This document shows positions 6,511 through 9,693 of a stretch of 9,693 nucleotides of DNA, piece by piece (position 1 is the stretch's first letter; every line of letters begins with the position of its first letter). This stretch comes from Novosphingobium sp. 9U. GTDB lineage: Bacteria > Pseudomonadota > Alphaproteobacteria > Sphingomonadales > Sphingomonadaceae. The position numbers were made by a program, and so were the translations under genes. The notes beneath the pieces are model-generated. The model saw nothing but the letters and a program-made list of their open reading frames with translations, ran no database searches and was not told the origin of the DNA. The stretch is taken from NCBI RefSeq assembly GCF_902506425.1, contig NZ_LR732508.1, forward strand, positions 1 through 9,693, given 5' to 3'.

Positions 6511-6570
6511 GAACCGGCCGCTGTAAAGACAAATCGCACGCAAGCGGCGAAACGCGTGGGGGAGAGGATC

Positions 6571-8613
6571 ATGCAGGGGCATCGGAAGAGGGTTGTGCTG
6601 GCGGTTCTCGCCTTGCTTTCGGCCTGCGGTCAGCGCGGCGATGCGCCGGGCGGAACGGGCGAGGACTGGCTGACGCATGGCGGGGCCGACGACCAGAGCG
6701 GCTACAGCCGGCTCCAGCAAGTGGACACCGGCAACGTCTCGCGCCTCGGCCTCGCCTGGGCGCTGGAACTGCCGGGCGAGGTCTCGCTGGAGGCGACGCC
6801 GCTGGCGGTCGGCGGGACGCTGTACTTCACCGGCAGCCACTCGAAGGTCTACGCCGCCGATGCGCTGAGCGGCAAGCTGCGCTGGTCGTACGATCCAGAA
6901 GTCTGGCGCTATCCCAAGAAGATCAAGATCGTGTTCCCGGTCCATCGCGGCTGCGCCTATGCCGACGGGCTGGTGTTCTCGGGCACGCTCGACGGGCGGC
7001 TGTTGGCGCTCGACGCCGCCACAGGGGCGCTGCGCTGGAGCGTGGCGACAGTGGAGCAGGACGACCATCGCACCATCACCGGCGCGCCGATCACCTTCGA
7101 TGGCCTGGTGCTGATCGGTCATGGCGGCGCCGACTACGGCGAACGCGGCTACGTCACCGCTTATAACCAGAAGACCGGGCAGCAGCGCTGGCGCTTCTAC
7201 ACAGTGCCGGGCAGCCCGCAACAGAACGCTGGCGACCCGGCCATGCAAGCGGCAGCGAAGACCTGGGGATCTGAATTCTGGAAGCACACCGGCGGCGGAG
7301 GCACGGTGTGGAACGGCATGACCTACGATGCGGAGCTCGACCGGGTCTATCTCGGCACCGGCAACTCCGGACCATGGGACCCGGTCGCGCGCGATCCCGG
7401 CGCCGGGGACAACCTCTATCTCGCCTCTATCGTCGCGCTCGAGGCAAAGACGGGCAAGTACCTGTGGCACTACCAGGTGAACCCGCGCGAGGCATGGGAC
7501 TACAAGGCGACCCCGAATATCGTCGCCGCTACGCTGGAGATCGCCGGCAAACCACGCAAGGTGCTGATGCAGGCGCCGACGAACGGATTCTTCTATGTGA
7601 TCGACCGCGAGACCGGCCGGCCCATCTCGGCCGAGAAGCTCGGCAAGGTGACCTGGGCAAGCCGCATCGACCTGAAGACCGGCCGCCCGGTCGAGAACGC
7701 AGGCATCCGCTACGAGCATGGCGATGCGACGATCTGGCCGGGGCAGCTCGGCGGGCACAACTGGCAGAGCATGGCCTTCAGCCCCAAGGCCGGCCTCGTC
7801 TACGTCCCGACGATGCAATTGGGCATGCACATCACCAAGCATCCGGCACCGGACGAGATCAGCTTCGGCGGCTTCGCCGTTTCGCCGGTGATCGCTGACG
7901 CCCGAGACGGCAAAGGCGCGCTGGTCGCCTGGGACCCAGTGACGCAAAAGGCGCGTTGGCGGGTCGATCACCGTTTCTTGTGGAACGGCGGCCCGCTGGC
8001 GACCGCGGGCGGACTGGTGTTCCAGGGTGCCGCGGATGGGCTGTTCACTGCCTACGACGCTGCGGACGGCAAGCGGCTGTGGCAGTTCGATGCCGGGCTG
8101 GGGATCGTCAGTTCGCCGATCAGCTATGTGGTGAGCGGCAAGCAGTACGTGGCGGTGCTGATAGGCTACGGGGGCAGCAGCTATGGCCGCGGGCTGCTCA
8201 ATGCCGGGTGGAAGTTCGGCGCCCAGCCACGCCGGCTGCTCGCCTTCGCGCTCGACGGCAAGGCGCAGCTGCCCTCCTCGGCACCGCCAGACTTGGCAGT
8301 GCACCCGCTGGACGATCCCACCTATCGCATCGATACTGCAAGCCTCCAGGAGGGCCGCACGATCTACACCTGGCACTGCGCCATCTGCCATGGGGTCGAC
8401 GTGATCTCATCGGGAGCGCCAGCGCCAGACTTGCGAGAGTCCGCTATAGCCTTGTCGCGCGAGGGTCTCAGGCAAGTTGTGCTCGACGGTGTGCTGGTCA
8501 AGAACGGCATGCCGGCGTTCGAAGAACTGCAGCCGAAAGACGTAGATGGCCTCTACAATTTCATTCGGGCTGAGGCACGTAAGGCAAGGCCGATGGTCCG
8601 AAACACGAGCTGA
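6571..8613 (+). CDS. PQQ-dependent alcohol dehydrogenase with cytochrome c domain, lipoprotein
   Basis: A 680-residue quinohemoprotein of the type II alcohol dehydrogenase family, oxidising an alcohol in the periplasm and handing electrons to its own heme. ATG 6571 follows GGGGGAGAGG; GTG 6556 is unlikely. Residues 1-19 form a lipoprotein signal with lipobox LSAC, predicting lipidation at Cys19. The eight-bladed propeller spans about 33-565, with repeats such as GTLDGRLLALDAATG. Asn265 (GTGNSGPW) and catalytic Asp310 (AWDY) are kept. Pocket changes: no vicinal Cys pair (Ile120-Val121), Asp188 for the metal-ligand Glu, Thr337 for the Lys/Arg near the quinone, Lys312 two residues after Asp310. 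A cytochrome c domain covers about 588-670: CAICH (603-607) binds heme and Met647 (NGMPAF) is the likely axial ligand. The lanthanide Asp at +2 is absent. Divergent from the receptor; the substrate is unknown. Confidence 0.95.
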   Translation: MQGHRKRVVLAVLALLSACGQRGDAPGGTGEDWLTHGGADDQSGYSRLQQVDTGNVSRLGLAWALELPGEVSLEATPLAVGGTLYFTGSHSKVYAADALSGKLRWSYDPEVWRYPKKIKIVFPVHRGCAYADGLVFSGTLDGRLLALDAATGALRWSVATVEQDDHRTITGAPITFDGLVLIGHGGADYGERGYVTAYNQKTGQQRWRFYTVPGSPQQNAGDPAMQAAAKTWGSEFWKHTGGGGTVWNGMTYDAELDRVYLGTGNSGPWDPVARDPGAGDNLYLASIVALEAKTGKYLWHYQVNPREAWDYKATPNIVAATLEIAGKPRKVLMQAPTNGFFYVIDRETGRPISAEKLGKVTWASRIDLKTGRPVENAGIRYEHGDATIWPGQLGGHNWQSMAFSPKAGLVYVPTMQLGMHITKHPAPDEISFGGFAVSPVIADARDGKGALVAWDPVTQKARWRVDHRFLWNGGPLATAGGLVFQGAADGLFTAYDAADGKRLWQFDAGLGIVSSPISYVVSGKQYVAVLIGYGGSSYGRGLLNAGWKFGAQPRRLLAFALDGKAQLPSSAPPDLAVHPLDDPTYRIDTASLQEGRTIYTWHCAICHGVDVISSGAPAPDLRESAIALSREGLRQVVLDGVLVKNGMPAFEELQPKDVDGLYNFIRAEARKARPMVRNTS

Positions 8614-8643
8614 GTTCTTTTATTTGCGATGCGGCGGCGACCC

Positions 8644-8757
8644 AGTTGTGGCCTTTCAGAGGGCGCTCGGCTGCATTCCGCAATCTGCCACGCGTTCATA
8701 TTGTCATTTGGCTAGTCTGGCGCTTGACGGTGTTGGGTGAACGCCGTTGACGGGTGG
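8644..8757. repeat. Dispersed intergenic repeat, copy A
   Basis: Diverged copy of the element at 9395-9509. Shared blocks in the same order: TTCAGAG (8655-8661), CTGCCAC (8685-8691), TTGGCTAG (8708-8715), GGTGTTG (8729-8735), TGAAC (8738-8742) and GACGGGTGG (8749-8757). Spacings between the last three blocks are identical in both copies, while the middle has small indels. It fills the gap between the dehydrogenase and the SnoaL-like gene; no ORF in it is credible. Confidence 0.65.
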
Positions 8758-8826
8758 ATCGCGGCCCGGCAGTTTGCCTCCGGATTGGGTTGTGAGAAGA
8801 ACGGGCGGGCAGCAGAGGATCGGGGG

Positions 8827-9243
8827 ATGCAACGAACGCTGAGCTTTATGTCTGCCGCGGCGGTGACCTTGGGCGCAACTCTAACAATGCCCGCACAAGC
8901 GTCGCCGCGAACCGCGACTGCAGTCGCCGTCGTGCAAGCCCAGGTAGACGCCTTCAACAAGGGCGACGTGAACGCGTTCGCGTCGCTCTACGCCGACAAC
9001 GTAGAGATCTTCGATCTTGGATCTGATGCGAAGCCGAGCCTCTCTGGCCGAGGTGCCCTGATCGCCCGTTACGAGCCGATGCTGAGCAGATACCATCCAC
9101 GCGCTACGGTCCTCTCGCGCGTTGAGGCTGGCGCTTTCGTCATTGACAAGGAGCGCACCGAGGCGGGTGGCAGAGCAAGCGAGGGCGTCGCTATCTATCA
9201 AGTCGAGTCCGGGAAGATCCGAAGGGTCTGGTTCGCTCCCTAG
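8827..9243 (+). CDS. Secreted SnoaL-like / DUF4440-type protein
   Basis: A 138-residue protein with a Sec signal peptide (about 1-25, cut after AQA) and an NTF2-like fold at about 32-138. The family pattern is clear: VQAQVDAFNKGDVNAFASLYADNV is the helix pair and first strand, then SGRGALIARYEPML, and IYQVESGKIRRVWF is the last strand pair. ATG 8827 is chosen over an open frame from 8737 because GAGGA sits 7 bases upstream and a clean signal peptide follows. Known of the family: a cone-shaped pocket used for binding, or for isomerase or cyclase chemistry; no catalytic residue can be assigned. It probably acts in the periplasm. It is 213 bp after the dehydrogenase with a dispersed repeat between, so membership in the catabolic unit is doubtful. 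Confidence 0.85.
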   Translation: MQRTLSFMSAAAVTLGATLTMPAQASPRTATAVAVVQAQVDAFNKGDVNAFASLYADNVEIFDLGSDAKPSLSGRGALIARYEPMLSRYHPRATVLSRVEAGAFVIDKERTEAGGRASEGVAIYQVESGKIRRVWFAP

Positions 9244-9394
9244 TGGGCAGCACTTCAACCGAGATCCAGCGGCATCGCTAGTCTTGAACTTGAACCGCAG
9301 AGCCGCTCGGGGGTGCAGCGCATGTTAGCTGTCCTCACGTGGCCTTCGGCCGTTGACCCATAAGGCGCCGTTCCGGCCGCCCTTCTCGCTCACC

Positions 9395-9509
9395 ACTTGC
9401 GGCCATTCAGAGACGCTCAGTCGCCTCCCACATCCTGCCACTTGTTCACGTTGGCTAGGCGCCAGTTTTCGCGGCTCGGTGGTGTTGTCTGAACCAACCC
9501 GACGGGGTG
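9395..9509. repeat. Dispersed intergenic repeat, copy B
   Basis: Partner of 8644-8757. Blocks: TTCAGAG (9406-9412), CTGCCAC (9435-9441), TTGGCTAG (9451-9458), GGTGTTG (9481-9487), TGAAC (9490-9494) and GACGGGGTG (9501-9509). It ends 5 bases before an ATG at 9515. The 150 bases before it (9244-9394) hold no gene I can support, only a small GGCC-TTC-GGCC hairpin near 9341. A minus-strand frame across the repeat exists but reads like repeat-derived, non-conserved sequence. Confidence 0.65.
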
Positions 9510-9514
9510 AAAGC

Positions 9515-9673
9515 ATGGCGGTAGGGGACTCTGAGCACGTCGAGCGCCGCCTCAGGGCGACAGTAGAAAGCGGGACTGCCTTGTCGATCGCGGCCGACGG
9601 TGACTTCAGTTTGAGAGCAAGACCCGGAGTGCCGCTGGTCACGAAGCGGACTAGCTCTACATGCACGTTGTAG
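9515..9673 (+). CDS. Small hypothetical ORF, doubtful
   Basis: A 52-residue frame beginning MAVGDSEHVERRLRATVESG and ending with TAG at 9671-9673. GGGGTG about 6 bases before the ATG is a passable ribosome site. I recognise no family, signal peptide or membrane segment. Its end abuts the ribosome site of a possible next gene at 9686. A 120-codon frame lies opposite on the minus strand. Either could be chance; coding is supported only by the ribosome site and spacing. Confidence 0.25.
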   Translation: MAVGDSEHVERRLRATVESGTALSIAADGDFSLRARPGVPLVTKRTSSTCTL

Positions 9674-9675
9674 AG
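9655..9675 (+). promoter_or_regulatory. Hairpin covering a ribosome site
   Basis: CTCTACA (9655-9661) and TGTAGAG (9669-9675) pair perfectly around a 7-base loop. The right arm includes AGAG of the AGAGGA (9672-9677) that would serve the ATG at 9686, so folding would hide that ribosome site. Confidence 0.4.
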
Positions 9676-9685
9676 GACGAACGGC

Positions 9686-9693
9686 ATGAACAG
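9686..9693 (+). CDS. Possible gene start cut by window edge
   Basis: ATG at 9686 with AGAGGA at 9672-9677, 8 bases upstream, is a well-formed translation start. Only two codons and two bases are visible, so nothing can be said of the product. Confidence 0.3.

Noticed and set aside
7498..7509. Lanthanide-type PQQ dehydrogenase signature
   Set aside because: The residue two after catalytic Asp310 is Lys, not the Asp found in XoxF/ExaF-type enzymes.
6481..8391. Long open frame (636 codons) on the minus strand opposite the dehydrogenase
   Set aside because: It mirrors a clear PQQ dehydrogenase codon for codon, is Arg/Ala/His-rich and has no family motifs; such frames are normal opposite GC-rich genes.
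9310..9460. Integron attC site around the SnoaL-like cassette
   Set aside because: GTTAGCT and GTTGGCT occur but do not fit the GTTRRRY core, and no paired RYYYAAC was found at the right distance.
1..9693. CRISPR array, insertion sequence, rRNA or complete tRNA
   Set aside because: No regular spacer-repeat pattern, transposase motifs, terminal inverted repeats or conserved RNA cores were seen on either strand.

Overview
The window looks like a GC-rich alphaproteobacterial chromosome, most likely a sphingomonad (Novosphingobium/Sphingobium type). The reasons are the TonB-dependent receptor of the sphingomonad style, a periplasmic PQQ alcohol dehydrogenase, an AefR-like TetR regulator and the codon usage. 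This assignment is an inference; no rRNA or marker gene is present.

Layout. Positions 1-746 are gene-poor and decayed: an unrecognised open frame at the left edge and the remnant of a short-chain dehydrogenase with a frameshift. A TetR regulator (747-1427, minus) faces a three-gene plus-strand operon: a GlcG/HbpS-like DUF336 protein (1520-1951), a cupin (1984-2511) and an HSL-type alpha/beta hydrolase (2501-3475). A 426-bp convergent gap follows. It holds a strong minus-strand promoter and a run of hairpins that may be an undescribed structured RNA. Next is a TonB-dependent receptor (3902-6334, minus), divergent from a lipoprotein PQQ/cytochrome c alcohol dehydrogenase (6571-8613). The right end has a secreted SnoaL-like protein (8827-9243) between two diverged copies of a ~115-bp intergenic repeat, then a doubtful 52-codon ORF and a probable gene start cut by the window edge.

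How it may work (inference). The receptor would import a large or scarce compound across the outer membrane. The dehydrogenase would oxidise an alcohol group in the periplasm and pass electrons to its own cytochrome c domain. The cytoplasmic esterase and cupin would process an ester and a downstream intermediate. A related GAAAC/GTTTC palindrome occurs in the tetR-hbpS gap, in the receptor-dehydrogenase gap and beside the decayed region, which suggests that the TetR protein controls both transcription blocks. The substrate cannot be read from the sequence.

Most noteworthy: the dehydrogenase departs from its family at several PQQ-pocket positions (vicinal cysteines lost, metal-ligand Glu replaced by Asp, the quinone-contacting Lys/Arg replaced by Thr, a Lys two residues after the catalytic Asp). 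Next are the candidate RNA gene, the shared operator and the dispersed repeat.
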